Source: Frigoribacterium sp. PvP032
GTDB taxonomy: Bacteria > Actinomycetota > Actinomycetes > Actinomycetales > Microbacteriaceae
Direction: 5' to 3'
Assembly (NCBI RefSeq): GCF_017833035.1
Contig: NZ_JAFIBM010000001.1
Coordinates: 248,001-312,000 of the forward strand
DNA length: 64,000 bases
Positions 8,953 through 17,713 of this stretch are shown here, piece by piece; position 1 is the first letter of the stretch, and the number at the start of each line of letters is the position of its first letter. Both the position numbers and the translations under genes were made by a program. Below the pieces are notes generated by a model. That model did no database searches. It had not been told where the DNA came from and worked only from the letters and a program-made list of their open reading frames with translations.

Positions 8953-10592
8953 TCTAGGGCCACGCGGGCGTGCAGCCCCAGCCGGTCGAGGAACCTCTCG
9001 TCGTGGCTGACGACCACGAGGCCGCCGCGCCAGGCCGCGAGCACCTCGACGAGGTGGTCGGTCGTCGCCATGTCGAGGTCGTTCGTCGGCTCGTCGAGCA
9101 CGAGCAGCTGGGGGACCGGGTCGGCGAGCACCAGGCCCGCGAGGGCCACGCGGAAACGTTCTCCTCCGGAGAGTGTGGCCGTCGTCCGGTCGACGACCGA
9201 TCCACGGACGCGGAGACGCGCGAGGGCGTTGCGCAGCTCACGGTCGGGCACGGCGGGAGCGCGGGCGACGTGCTCGAGGACGGTGTCGTCGTCGTCGAGC
9301 AGCCCGTCGCGGCGCTGGGGCAGCCAGGCGACCCGTTCGGTGAACGACGTCGCCCCCGTGTCGGCCAGGGGGTGCGGCCTCGCGCCGGGAGCACCGACGA
9401 GCTGCTCGAGCAGCGTCGTCTTGCCCGTGCCGTTCGCGCCGACGACCGCGATCCGCTCCGGCCCCTGCAGCACGGTCGTCCTGCCCCGCACGGTCAGCTC
9501 CGCGAGGCGTCGCCCCGCCGGGATCGCCGGATCGGGCAGGTCGACCCGGACGGTGTCGTCGTCCCTCACCGCTCGTGAGGCGACGTCGACCTGGTCCCTG
9601 GCCCGCGCCTCCGCGTCCCCGTGCCCCGAGCGCAGCCGGCCCGCCGTCGCCTCCGCCTTGTTCCTCCGCGCGTGGGCGATGATCGCAGGCATCGACTCCG
9701 CCGATCGTCGCCCGGCGCGCGCCCGCCGGGCGATCGTCGTCTCGGCCTCAATGCGCTGGCGCCGTTCGGCGCGCAGCAGCTGATCGGCGTCGCGCAGGTC
9801 GCGCTCGGCCGCCGACCGCTCGACGGCCAGGCGCTGCTCGAAGTCGGACCAGGTCCCGCCCGAGGTGCGGATCGAGCCGTCGTGCAGCTCGGCGATCTCG
9901 TCGACGTGCTCGAGGAGCTCGCGGTCGTGGCTCACGACGACGAGCGTTCCGCGCCAATGATCGACCAGGTCGAGCAGCAGCCCGCGCGACCGCAGGTCGA
10001 GGTCGTTCGTCGGCTCGTCGAGCACGGCGACGGGCCGGTCGCGCAGCCGCACGCCGGTGACGGCGGTGAGGACAGCCTGCCCGCCCGACAGGGTCGCGAC
10101 CGGACGGAGCAGGTCTCCGGTGTCGAGGTCGAGCCCGACCTCGCTGAGGGCGGCGACGGCCCGGCCCTCGAGGTCCCAGTCGTCGCCGAGGGCGTCGAAG
10201 TGCCGCGGGTCGGGGTCGCCGCCGAGGATCGCGTGCAGGGCGTCGAGCCTCGGTCGGATGCCGAGCAGGTCGGCGACGGTGTCGTCCGGACCGCACCGGA
10301 GGCGCTGCGGCAGCACGTCGACCGGTCCGGTCGTCGAGACCCTCCCGCCGGTGGGGGCGAGATCGCCCGTGACGAGGCGGACGAGCGTCGACTTGCCGGC
10401 GCCGTTGGCCCCGACGAGGCCGGTACGTCCCCGCCCGAAGGCCGTGGTGACCCGGTCGAGGACGACGGCCCCGTCGGGCCAGGCGAACGAGCAGTCCGTG
10501 AGGACGACGGACGGTGAGGGCGTGGTGGTGCTGAGGGTGGAGGGCACGGTGCTCCCGGGGGTGATGTCGGCGCACGACACCACCGCGCTCAC
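8949..10592 (-). CDS. ABC-F family ATPase (ribosome-associated, possible antibiotic protection)
   Basis: A 547-aa cytosolic protein with two ABC nucleotide-binding domains and no membrane domain. Domain 1 has Walker A GANGAGKST (about 61-69), signature LSGGQ and Walker B AVLDEPTNDLD; domain 2 has GANGTGKT, LSGGE and LLVLDEPTNDLD. The linker between them is Arg/Glu/Ala-rich and helical, as in ABC-F proteins. ABC-F proteins bind the ribosome; some protect from antibiotics, others are housekeeping. The sequence alone does not decide which. The GTG start at 10592 has no clear ribosome site, so a later start near residue 16 is possible. The stop lies exactly where the GC content changes. Confidence 0.9.
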   Translation of the reverse strand: MSAVVSCADITPGSTVPSTLSTTTPSPSVVLTDCSFAWPDGAVVLDRVTTAFGRGRTGLVGANGAGKSTLVRLVTGDLAPTGGRVSTTGPVDVLPQRLRCGPDDTVADLLGIRPRLDALHAILGGDPDPRHFDALGDDWDLEGRAVAALSEVGLDLDTGDLLRPVATLSGGQAVLTAVTGVRLRDRPVAVLDEPTNDLDLRSRGLLLDLVDHWRGTLVVVSHDRELLEHVDEIAELHDGSIRTSGGTWSDFEQRLAVERSAAERDLRDADQLLRAERRQRIEAETTIARRARAGRRSAESMPAIIAHARRNKAEATAGRLRSGHGDAEARARDQVDVASRAVRDDDTVRVDLPDPAIPAGRRLAELTVRGRTTVLQGPERIAVVGANGTGKTTLLEQLVGAPGARPHPLADTGATSFTERVAWLPQRRDGLLDDDDTVLEHVARAPAVPDRELRNALARLRVRGSVVDRTTATLSGGERFRVALAGLVLADPVPQLLVLDEPTNDLDMATTDHLVEVLAAWRGGLVVVSHDERFLDRLGLHARVALD

Positions 10593-10850
10593 GGCCGGAG
10601 GCGGGGGAGCGTCGGCCTCGCCCGGGTCAGCGGGCGGGCACGGGCGGAGTCAGTGCGAGGGCAGCTGCTGCGTCGTGGACGCAGTACCGGTGCTGGTGCG
10701 CAATGGGCCGTCTTCCGTGCGGGGAGCCCCCGTGTCCGCGAGCCGTCCGGTCGGCCGGTGAGGTGGCCGCACCGACGTCGCGGCTCGCGACGAGGTACGC
10801 GCCGATGCTAGGCGCAGGGTGCGGAGCGGCGCAAGGGCGTGGTTCCTGGC
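10593..10850. other. Intergenic leader of the ABC-F gene
   Basis: High-GC spacer with no gene. It should contain the ABC-F promoter (reading leftwards). ABC-F genes in other bacteria often have attenuating leaders, but I could not identify a leader peptide or a clean terminator/antiterminator pair here. Confidence 0.3.
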
Positions 10851-10996
10851 GCGAGGGCGACGAAGCGAGTGCCCAGCTCGGCCGCGACGGCGCCGTCGTC
10901 GATCCTCATCAGGTCGGCGGAGACGGGGTCCGCCGCCGCCCGCGCGAGCAGCCCCGACCGCAGCGAGAACCACTCCCTGTCGTCGGGCAGCGAGTC
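10851..10996 (-). pseudogene. Fragment of a TetR gene, duplicate of 14425-14570
   Basis: These 146 bases align without gaps to 14425-14570 with about eight mismatches by eye. In the minus-strand frame they encode DSLPDDREWFSLRS followed by a stretch through DLMRIDDGAVAAELG, the same piece of the ligand-binding domain as in the intact TetR gene. No DNA-binding domain or start is attached, so it is a relic. Together with the intact copy it brackets the large secreted repeat protein gene as a direct repeat. Confidence 0.85.
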
Positions 10997-11114
10997 TCGG
11001 GAGGACGTCCCGGGACGCGCGCGGACGCGCGTTCTACCCGTGCTACCTTCACTGGACCTGGGAGCACGACCGACGCACGGACGCGACGGCAGAGGATCCC
11101 GCCGGAGGATCCGC

Positions 11115-14100
11115 ATGAACACGTCGTCACCCCGTCCTGCGCGCCTTCGCGCCCTCGTCGCGGTCCTCGCCGCCGCCTCCGTCGTCGGCAGCGTCCTCGT
11201 CGGCGCTCCGGATCCCGCCCGCGCCGCGGACACCACCGGCACGATCCACGGCAGCATCAGCTTCGACGGCGCCCCCGCCCCGGCGGCGGGGTCGATCGTG
11301 GTGACCCTCACCGAGGTGAACCGCGGCTGGACCACGACCGTCCGGGCCGACGCCGCGGGGGAGTGGACCGCGCGCGGTCTGCAGATGACCTCGGCGAGCG
11401 GCCTGTACAAGGTCGGGTACGAGGACACCTCGCGTGTCTTCGCCCCGGTCTGGTGGAACGGCGCGGGGGCGGTCGACCCGTGGGCGCTCTCGTACGGCGC
11501 CGCCTGGCCTGTCCGCGTGACGCCCGAGGACCCGGACGCCACGGCCGACGTGGACCTCCCCGCCGGGGCGTTCCTCTCCGGACGGGTGGTGCGGGCGACT
11601 CCTGCTGCCCCGCCGGCGCCGGGGACCGTCCCTCCGTTGCGTGTCCGAGAGTTCACGGTGTCGTACGACACCTACTTCCGCGCCTACCCCGAGGGTCCGG
11701 ACAGCCCTTACTACAGCTTCCAGCGCGACACGGCTGACGACGGCACCTTCACCCTGGGGCCCCTCCCGCCCGTCGGCTACCGCATCGCCGCCCAGGGCGG
11801 GTTCGTCGGGGGCGACCGGAGCGACCCCAACCGCCCGGTCGTCCTGCACCTCGCCCCCGGTGAACACCGGGACACGGGCACGACGACGACGTGGGCGCGC
11901 GCCGCGATCACAGCGAAGACAGCGTGCGCCTCCTGCGACGACGTCGAGTTCGACCTTGTCTCGGCGGCAGGGACCAGGATCCCGCCGTCCAGCTTCCAGG
12001 CCGCCTCGGGCGCCATCTGGTCGGTGCTCCCCGACACGGTGCACCTCGAGGCGAACCGACGAGGTGCCGACGGCAGGACCACCCGGTTCTGGTCGGGTCC
12101 CGGGGTCACGGTCGTGGAGGGACAGGCCGTCGCCATCCCCGCCGAGTACGGGGGCACCAAGGCCGGCGACCTCGTGAGGACCCCTGGCTCGCCGGTGGTG
12201 CGCGTGGTGGTGGGCGACGAGCGCTTCGTGCCCCTCGCCTCCTTCGGCCCTGCCGTCGACGTGGGCCTCGGGCGGTCGGTGCGGACCGTGAGCTCGGAGG
12301 CGTTCTTCGAGACGCGGTCCGGCGAGGAGCCGACGCCTCCGCTCACGCAGCGCATCGACTGCGGCGACGAGACCTTCTTCGCCGGCTCGGGAGCGGCCTG
12401 GCCCGTCGCCCGGTCGCTGGTCGCCGGCCTGCCCGCCACGGTGCTCCGGGCCGACGACGCTCTCTGCTCGGCTCTTCCCCGCGGCACGGGGACCACGACC
12501 CGGGCGCTCTTCGTCAAGTCCGCGTCGGACCCGACGATCTGGCAGCTCGACGCCGCCGGGGCCAAGCACGCCGTCAAGGCGCTGTCCACCGTGACGCAGC
12601 TCAGCGCACCGGGGGAGGCGCGCTGGCTCGTCGTCGACCCGGGCTTCCTCGCGTCGCGACCGACCGGGTCGGACGTCCTGCCCGCCGGGTCGCTCGTCAA
12701 GACGGCCTCCTCGCCCCGGGTCTACTTCTCCGACGGCCAGGGCGGACTCGTGCCCCTCGTCTCCTTCGGCCAGATCTCGGCCATGGGCCTCCCCACGACC
12801 TTCACCACCGTCCCCGACTCGGTGGTGGCCGCCTCCACCGTCGCGAGCGCTCCGCTGACGGCCGTCGTCCGGTGCGGATCGCGCAGCTACGTCGCCGGGT
12901 CGCAGACGCTCACCCCGGTCGCCGCGGAGCTGGTCGCCGGGCTGACGGCCACCGTCCTGCCGGAGCCCACGTGCGCGGCCCTGCCGCGCGCCGCCTCGGG
13001 CCTCGACACGGCGCTGTTCGTGAAGACCGCCGGGTCGCCGGCCCTGTGGCTGGTCGACTCGACGGGCGCCAAGCGGGCGGTGTCCGCCATGAGCACGGTC
13101 ACCCAGCGGAGCGCCCCGGCGGCGGCGCGGTGGCTCGTCGTCGAGGACGGCTTCGTGGCGGGCCTGCGCGTCGGTGCCGAGGTGCTGCCGGCCGGCGCCC
13201 TCGTCAAGGGCGCGTCGTCCCCGGTCGTGTACTGGGCGGACGGCGCGGACGGTCTCGTCCCCCTGCCGTCGTTCGCGGTCGCGGCCGACTGGGGCTCCAC
13301 CTCCTGGCGGGTCGTTCCCGACGCCGTGGTCGCCGGCTCGACGATCGCTGCGGGACCCTTGGCCAACGTGGTGCGCTGCGGGACGGCGGCCGATGCCCCG
13401 GCCCTGCTCGCGGGCAGCGGGGCCTTCTGGCCGGTGAGCCCCCGCGTCGTCGCGGGACTGCCGTCGACGACGGTCCCGTCGTCGACGTGTGCCGTGCTGC
13501 CCCGGGCGGCCGGCAGCTTCGACGCGGGCGTCGTCGTCGGGACGCGCACGAGCCCCGTCCTGTGGTCGATCGACGCCCGGGGCACGAAGCACGCCCTGCT
13601 CGACATGCGCTCGGTCGCGCAGCTCGGAGGGGGCAGGTGGGCCGTCGTCGACGCCGGCTTCGTCTCGTCGCTCCCCACGGGAGCGGACGTGCTGCCGCCC
13701 GCGTCGCTGGTCAAGACCGCCTCGGGGCCCGCCGTCTTCGTGAGCGACGGGCTCGGCGGCCTCGTGCCCCTCGCCTCCTTCGACACGGCCTCCGACCTGG
13801 GGATCCCCCTCGCCCTCCGGACGGTGGCGGACGAGGTCGTCTCGGGATCGACGATCGCCGCCGCCCCTCTCGCCCAGGTGGTGCGGTGCGGGGCAGGCGG
13901 CGAGCTGGCCCTCGGCGGCTCGGGCGGTCTGTCCCGGGTGCCTGCCGCGCTCGTCGCCGGGCTGCCCGTCACCGAGCTCCCGGCGTCGACCTGCGCCGTG
14001 CTGCCGCGCACGACGCCCATGAACAGGGCGCTGCTCGTGAAGAGCCGGGTCGACCCCGTCATCTGGTCGGTGGACGCAGGAGGCGTCAAGCACGCCGTGA

Positions 14101-14207
14101 AGGACGGCGCGGCCCTGGCCCGGACGACCAGCCCGGACGCCCCGGTCTGGGTCGCCGTCTCGACCGGTTTCCTGCAGTCGCGGCCGACGGGGGCGCCCGT
14201 CGTCTGA
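11115..14207 (+). CDS. Large secreted repeat protein with N-terminal Cna-B-like modules
   Basis: A 1030-aa protein. A Sec signal (LVAVLAAASVVGSVLVG, cleavage near ARA|AD) follows ATG 11115, which has GGAGGA just upstream. Residues about 40-260 contain two carboxypeptidase-regulatory/Cna-B-like beta modules (IHGSISFDG..., FLSGRVV...). From about 350 onward there are repeats of about 170 residues; their start motif recurs near 12506, 13011, 13527 and 14030 (forms like ALFVK.ASDP.IW..D..G.KHAV). Each unit also has a VVRCG...TCAVLPR pair, suggesting one disulfide per unit. The repeat order is compatible with a propeller-like fold. There is no LPXTG, membrane anchor or enzyme motif, so it is likely secreted or loosely wall-associated. 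Function unknown. It is flanked by direct repeats of TetR sequence. Confidence 0.82.
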   Translation: MNTSSPRPARLRALVAVLAAASVVGSVLVGAPDPARAADTTGTIHGSISFDGAPAPAAGSIVVTLTEVNRGWTTTVRADAAGEWTARGLQMTSASGLYKVGYEDTSRVFAPVWWNGAGAVDPWALSYGAAWPVRVTPEDPDATADVDLPAGAFLSGRVVRATPAAPPAPGTVPPLRVREFTVSYDTYFRAYPEGPDSPYYSFQRDTADDGTFTLGPLPPVGYRIAAQGGFVGGDRSDPNRPVVLHLAPGEHRDTGTTTTWARAAITAKTACASCDDVEFDLVSAAGTRIPPSSFQAASGAIWSVLPDTVHLEANRRGADGRTTRFWSGPGVTVVEGQAVAIPAEYGGTKAGDLVRTPGSPVVRVVVGDERFVPLASFGPAVDVGLGRSVRTVSSEAFFETRSGEEPTPPLTQRIDCGDETFFAGSGAAWPVARSLVAGLPATVLRADDALCSALPRGTGTTTRALFVKSASDPTIWQLDAAGAKHAVKALSTVTQLSAPGEARWLVVDPGFLASRPTGSDVLPAGSLVKTASSPRVYFSDGQGGLVPLVSFGQISAMGLPTTFTTVPDSVVAASTVASAPLTAVVRCGSRSYVAGSQTLTPVAAELVAGLTATVLPEPTCAALPRAASGLDTALFVKTAGSPALWLVDSTGAKRAVSAMSTVTQRSAPAAARWLVVEDGFVAGLRVGAEVLPAGALVKGASSPVVYWADGADGLVPLPSFAVAADWGSTSWRVVPDAVVAGSTIAAGPLANVVRCGTAADAPALLAGSGAFWPVSPRVVAGLPSTTVPSSTCAVLPRAAGSFDAGVVVGTRTSPVLWSIDARGTKHALLDMRSVAQLGGGRWAVVDAGFVSSLPTGADVLPPASLVKTASGPAVFVSDGLGGLVPLASFDTASDLGIPLALRTVADEVVSGSTIAAAPLAQVVRCGAGGELALGGSGGLSRVPAALVAGLPVTELPASTCAVLPRTTPMNRALLVKSRVDPVIWSVDAGGVKHAVKDGAALARTTSPDAPVWVAVSTGFLQSRPTGAPVV

Positions 14208-14249
14208 CCGTCTCGGGCAGCTCGTGGCCCGCGGGGGCCGCGGTGAGCC

Positions 14250-14876
14250 CTAGTGCGCGGCCGACTCGACCGTCAGCCCGCGGATTACCGCCGTCACGGC
14301 GACGACCTGCGTCCGCACGCCGTCGGGATCGACGGCCGCCTGGCCGACCGCGCCCACGTGGGCGGCGACCACGGCCTTCGCCAGGAGGGCCGGCTCGACG
14401 ACGGGCTCGCGTCCGTGGACGGCGGCGAGGGCGACGAAGCGAGCGCCCAGCTCGGCCGCGACGGCGCCGTCGTCGATCCTCATCAGGTCGGCGAAGACGG
14501 GGTCCGCCGCTGCGCGCGCGAGCAGCACCGACCGCAACGAGAACCACTCCCTGCTGTCGGGCAGCGAGTCCAGGAGGTGGCCCACCGCCTCCTCGAGGGA
14601 GCCCTGCCGCCCCTCACCTGACGTCTGTGCCTCGAGAGCGGCCCAGAGGCGGTGCCAAACGCGGCCCGCCTGCTCCTCGTGCAGCGCGAGGTAGAGCTGG
14701 TCGACGCCGGTGAAGTTCGAGTAGAAGGCCCCGCGGGTGAAGCCCGCCCGCGCACAGAGGGACTCGACGCTCTGGCTGATCGTGCCGCTCTCCTCGAACA
14801 GGCCGGCCGCGGCCGCCAGGAGGCGACGCCGGGTGTCGGTCCGTCGCCGCACCGAGGGGGTTTCTGCGTCGCTCAC
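14250..14876 (-). CDS. TetR-family regulator
   Basis: A 208-aa protein with an N-terminal TetR helix-turn-helix (RRRLLAAAAGLFEESG... SVESLCARAGFTRGAFYSNF) and a helical ligand-binding domain. The gene diverges from the carboxylesterase gene across about 100 bases that contain two exact 16-bp repeats, a likely operator for autoregulation and control of the esterase. It converges with the large repeat protein. Part of its ligand-binding domain (14425-14570) is duplicated at 10851-10996. Confidence 0.9.
   Translation of the reverse strand: MSDAETPSVRRRTDTRRRLLAAAAGLFEESGTISQSVESLCARAGFTRGAFYSNFTGVDQLYLALHEEQAGRVWHRLWAALEAQTSGEGRQGSLEEAVGHLLDSLPDSREWFSLRSVLLARAAADPVFADLMRIDDGAVAAELGARFVALAAVHGREPVVEPALLAKAVVAAHVGAVGQAAVDPDGVRTQVVAVTAVIRGLTVESAAH
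14425..14570. repeat. Intact-gene copy of the 146-bp direct repeat
   Basis: Partner of 10851-10996, same orientation, about 95% identical by eye. The two copies lie 3574 bases apart (start to start) and enclose the 1030-aa protein gene and the 3' half of the TetR gene. Confidence 0.85.
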
Positions 14877-14924
14877 GGGACGAGCCTATGCGCCCCGGCC
14901 CGCACCTCCTGCAGGTTGGATGCA

Positions 14925-14956
14925 GTTCGTATCGAGTACGGTTCGTATCGAGTACG
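14925..14956. promoter_or_regulatory. Two tandem 16-bp repeats, likely TetR operator
   Basis: GTTCGTATCGAGTACG occurs twice head-to-tail in the divergent TetR/esterase spacer. Within each copy CGTA and TACG are inverted around TCGAG, giving two short dyads on the same helical side class. A third degraded half (GACCGCATCGA) follows. TetR proteins commonly bind such sites between divergent genes; binding here is inference. Confidence 0.6.
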
Positions 14957-14977
14957 GACCGCATCGAAGGGATCAGG

Positions 14978-16843
14978 GTGACGAAGAGGACGCAGGACGG
15001 ATCGCGAGACGGATCGCAGGACAGGACGCGTGGCAGATCGGCGGGCAGGAGGTGGTGGCTGCCGACCGCAGCCGTGGCGCTGGTCGGCGCGGCGGTCGCC
15101 TGGCTGAACCAGGCTCCGTGGTGGGGGTGGCTGCTCGTGGCCGTGACCGTGGCGGCGGCCGCGCTGCTCTCGCGGACGTGGCGGCGTCGACGGTGGTTCG
15201 TCCGCGGCGCGGCTTGGGTCGGGGTGGCTGCCCTCACCGGCGGCGTGGCCCTGGCGGCAGGGCCGATCGTCGGCACCCGCACTCTCGACGGCCCCCACAC
15301 GGACCCTGTGACGACCGCCCAGGGCGACGTCGTCGGCGTGCACGACGCGAGCGCCAGGGTGGACGCCTTCGCGGGCATCCCCTACGCCGCCCCGCCGGTC
15401 GGCGACCTGAGGTGGGAGGCGCCGCGACCGGCCCCTGCACGATCCGAGACCCTCGTCGCCGACGACTTCGGCACCTCCGTCGTCCAGGCCGAGCCCAGCT
15501 TCGTGACACGGGCCGCGACCCGCGTGCTCGACCTGCCGCTCGAGCAGACCCTGCTGGGCGGGTACGCGACCGACGAGGACAGCCTGCGGCTGAACGTCTG
15601 GAGACCGTCGGAGGCGCCTCCTGCGCCCCTGCCCGTGCTCGTCTACCTGCACGGCGGCGGGTTCGTCGCGGGCTCGGGCGCACTGCCTGCCTACGACGGG
15701 GCGGCCCTGGCCTCCACCGGCCGGGCCGTCGTCGTCACCATCAACTACCGGCTCGGGGTGTTCGGGTTCTTGGACAGCACAGCGTTGGCCGGCGACGAAC
15801 TCGGCGGCAGCACCCCCGGCAACCAGGGGCTGCTCGACCAGCTCGCCGCCCTGGAGTGGGTGCACGACAACATCGGCGAGTTCGGCGGGGACCCTGGTCA
15901 GGTCACGGTCGCGGGGGAGTCGGCGGGCTCGGGGGCCGCGTGCATCCTGGGCGTCTCGCCTCTGGCCACCGGCCTCGTCCACGGGCTGATCGGCGAGAGC
16001 GGGGGGTGCCTCGGCTCTGCGGGCGACCGCGACGAGGGCGACCTCTACGACGACGCCGAGCACGCGCGCGACGCCGCTCGCGGCCTGAGCGACGCACTCG
16101 GCGGCGCGACCCTGGCGGAGATGCGGGCGATGCCGGCGGAGCGCGTCGCGAAGGCGGCAGCCGCCGCGGACCTCACGACGCACTGGTGGCCCGTCGTCGG
16201 CGACGCCGTGCTGCCCGACACCCCGTCGGCGATCTACGAGGCCGGGCAGCAGAACGACGTGCCGCTGTTGCTCGGCAGCAACGCCGACGAGACGTCCCTC
16301 GACCTGATCGGCGGGGTCGACTCGGACCCCGCGACCTGGGCTCGCGAGGCCCGCGACGAGTACGGGGACGACGCCGACGAGTTCCTCGCGCTGTACCCGG
16401 GAGGCGACGAGAAGGAGGTGGTCGCGTCACGGATCCGGTCCGGCACCGACCAGTCGATGACCGCGCCGATGCGGAAGTGGGGCCTGACGGCTGCCGCCTC
16501 GGGGACGTCGCCGGTGTATCCCTACTACTTCACGCGCGTTCCCCCGGACCCGGACCTCGAGCGCTTCGGCGCCTATCACGGGTCGGAGGTGATGTACGCG
16601 TACGGCAACCTCGGCGCCGACGGGGACATCGACTACACGACCGTCGACCGTCGCCTCGAGTCGGAGATGACGGGGTACTGGCTCGACTTCGTGACCCGGG
16701 GCGACCCGAACGGGTCGGACCGTGAGCGGTGGCCGACCCTGCAGGAGGCGCCCGACAGCGTCCTGGAACTCGGCGACGCCACCTCCGTCACGTCACGCCC
16801 GTCCGCGGAGGCGGTCGACTTCTGGCTGCGCCGGGAGGGCTGA
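14978..16843 (+). CDS. Membrane-anchored carboxylesterase type B
   Basis: A 621-aa alpha/beta hydrolase of the COesterase family. Three membrane segments occupy residues about 20-95 (LPTAAVALVGAAVAWL, GWLLVAVTVAAAALL, GVAALTGGVALAAG), which would put the catalytic domain outside. The nucleophile motif GESAG has Ser at about 315; the acid lies in LLGSNADETSLD and the histidine in AYHGSEVMY. An oxyanion HGGG motif is also present (YLHGGGFV). I chose GTG 14978 because GAAGGGA lies 5-6 bases upstream and it falls after the presumed operator; an upstream ATG at 14888 would run through that operator. Substrate unknown. Likely repressed by the divergent TetR. Confidence 0.88.
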   Translation: MTKRTQDGSRDGSQDRTRGRSAGRRWWLPTAAVALVGAAVAWLNQAPWWGWLLVAVTVAAAALLSRTWRRRRWFVRGAAWVGVAALTGGVALAAGPIVGTRTLDGPHTDPVTTAQGDVVGVHDASARVDAFAGIPYAAPPVGDLRWEAPRPAPARSETLVADDFGTSVVQAEPSFVTRAATRVLDLPLEQTLLGGYATDEDSLRLNVWRPSEAPPAPLPVLVYLHGGGFVAGSGALPAYDGAALASTGRAVVVTINYRLGVFGFLDSTALAGDELGGSTPGNQGLLDQLAALEWVHDNIGEFGGDPGQVTVAGESAGSGAACILGVSPLATGLVHGLIGESGGCLGSAGDRDEGDLYDDAEHARDAARGLSDALGGATLAEMRAMPAERVAKAAAAADLTTHWWPVVGDAVLPDTPSAIYEAGQQNDVPLLLGSNADETSLDLIGGVDSDPATWAREARDEYGDDADEFLALYPGGDEKEVVASRIRSGTDQSMTAPMRKWGLTAAASGTSPVYPYYFTRVPPDPDLERFGAYHGSEVMYAYGNLGADGDIDYTTVDRRLESEMTGYWLDFVTRGDPNGSDRERWPTLQEAPDSVLELGDATSVTSRPSAEAVDFWLRREG

Positions 16844-16845
16844 GG

Positions 16846-16883
16846 CCGCAGGGCCGCCACCGGTCTCGGTGACGGCCCTGCGG
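16846..16883. terminator. Hairpin between convergent genes
   Basis: CCGCAGGGCCG pairs with CGGCCCTGCGG and the stem continues inward with one mismatch to a 4-base loop. It lies directly after the esterase stop and before the end of the opposing gene, so it can serve both. There is no long U tract. Confidence 0.7.
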
Positions 16884-16906
16884 GGGTGCGGCGGAGGAGC
16901 CGGGAC

Positions 16907-17581
16907 TCAGCCCCGGGCGACCTCGAGCGCGATCGAGGGCAGGAGCTCCATGCCCTTCGAGATCGAGGAGGCGTCGTTGGCGGCGCCGCCGAACTCGATG
17001 CCCACGCGGTCACCGCCGTCGTCAGGAGCGACTGCCACCTCGGTGACGCCCGCGGCCTCCAGACGGTCCACGACGTCGGCGGCGAAGGTGGCCGCCTCGG
17101 GGTTGCTGCGGTCGAGCTCCCAGGGCGGTGCCGGCTCGAGCGGGGCGCAGAACGCCTCGGCCTGCTCGCCGACGGCCGTCTCGGCCGCGGTCGCGGGCCG
17201 CGTCAGCGACGACGAGTCCGTGGTCTCCGTGGTCGCGGTGCCCGTCGAGGTCGTGGCCGCCGGCCCCGTGCGGTCGGCGATGCAGCGGAGGTACAGGTCG
17301 TTGGCCGGGTCGGCCGCGGCGAGGTAGGCGAGCGACTCCCTGGCGGGGGTGCCGTACTCCTGGACGGCCGCGGCGTCGAGGGCCGTGGTGACCTCGTTCG
17401 CCGCCGTGCCGGCCGACGTCGTCGACGAGACCTGAGCCTGGGTGCTCGCCGCGCTGGTTGCACTGGTCGCGCTGGTCGCAGGAGCCTCGGCGGCCTGGGC
17501 GGACATCGAGAGGCCCGCGACGGCGGCGCCTCCGAGGACGAGGGCGCCGCCGACGACGGTGCTGATCTTGGTGAGGGACAT
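16907..17581 (-). CDS. Secreted hypothetical protein, Ala/Thr/Ser-rich
   Basis: A 224-aa protein with a Sec signal (VVGGALVLGGAAVAGL, cleavage near AQA|AE). A low-complexity ATSATSATSAAS stretch follows, then a compact C-terminal half with two cysteines (LRCIAD, EAFCAPL) and a beta-rich end. ATG 17581 is preceded by AAAGGA. It diverges from a two-component system 130 bases away, so it could be sensed or controlled by it. No family recognised. Confidence 0.72.
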   Translation of the reverse strand: MSLTKISTVVGGALVLGGAAVAGLSMSAQAAEAPATSATSATSAASTQAQVSSTTSAGTAANEVTTALDAAAVQEYGTPARESLAYLAAADPANDLYLRCIADRTGPAATTSTGTATTETTDSSSLTRPATAAETAVGEQAEAFCAPLEPAPPWELDRSNPEAATFAADVVDRLEAAGVTEVAVAPDDGGDRVGIEFGGAANDASSISKGMELLPSIALEVARG

Positions 17582-17713
17582 TGCGGTCCTTTCGGTTGGG
17601 GAGATCCCAGCGTCGAGCAGGAGTGTGAAGGACCTGTGCGCTCGCCGTGCCGGTTCGATGAGAAGAGCCGCCGCGGTGAGATGCCGGGCCACACGGCCCC
17701 CTAGCGTTGCCTC

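Noticed and set aside
11127-14093. A 988-codon open frame on the minus strand
   Set aside because: It lies antisense to the 1030-aa secreted protein, has a Gly/Arg/Asp-dominated composition and no start context; it is a by-product of GC-rich third positions.
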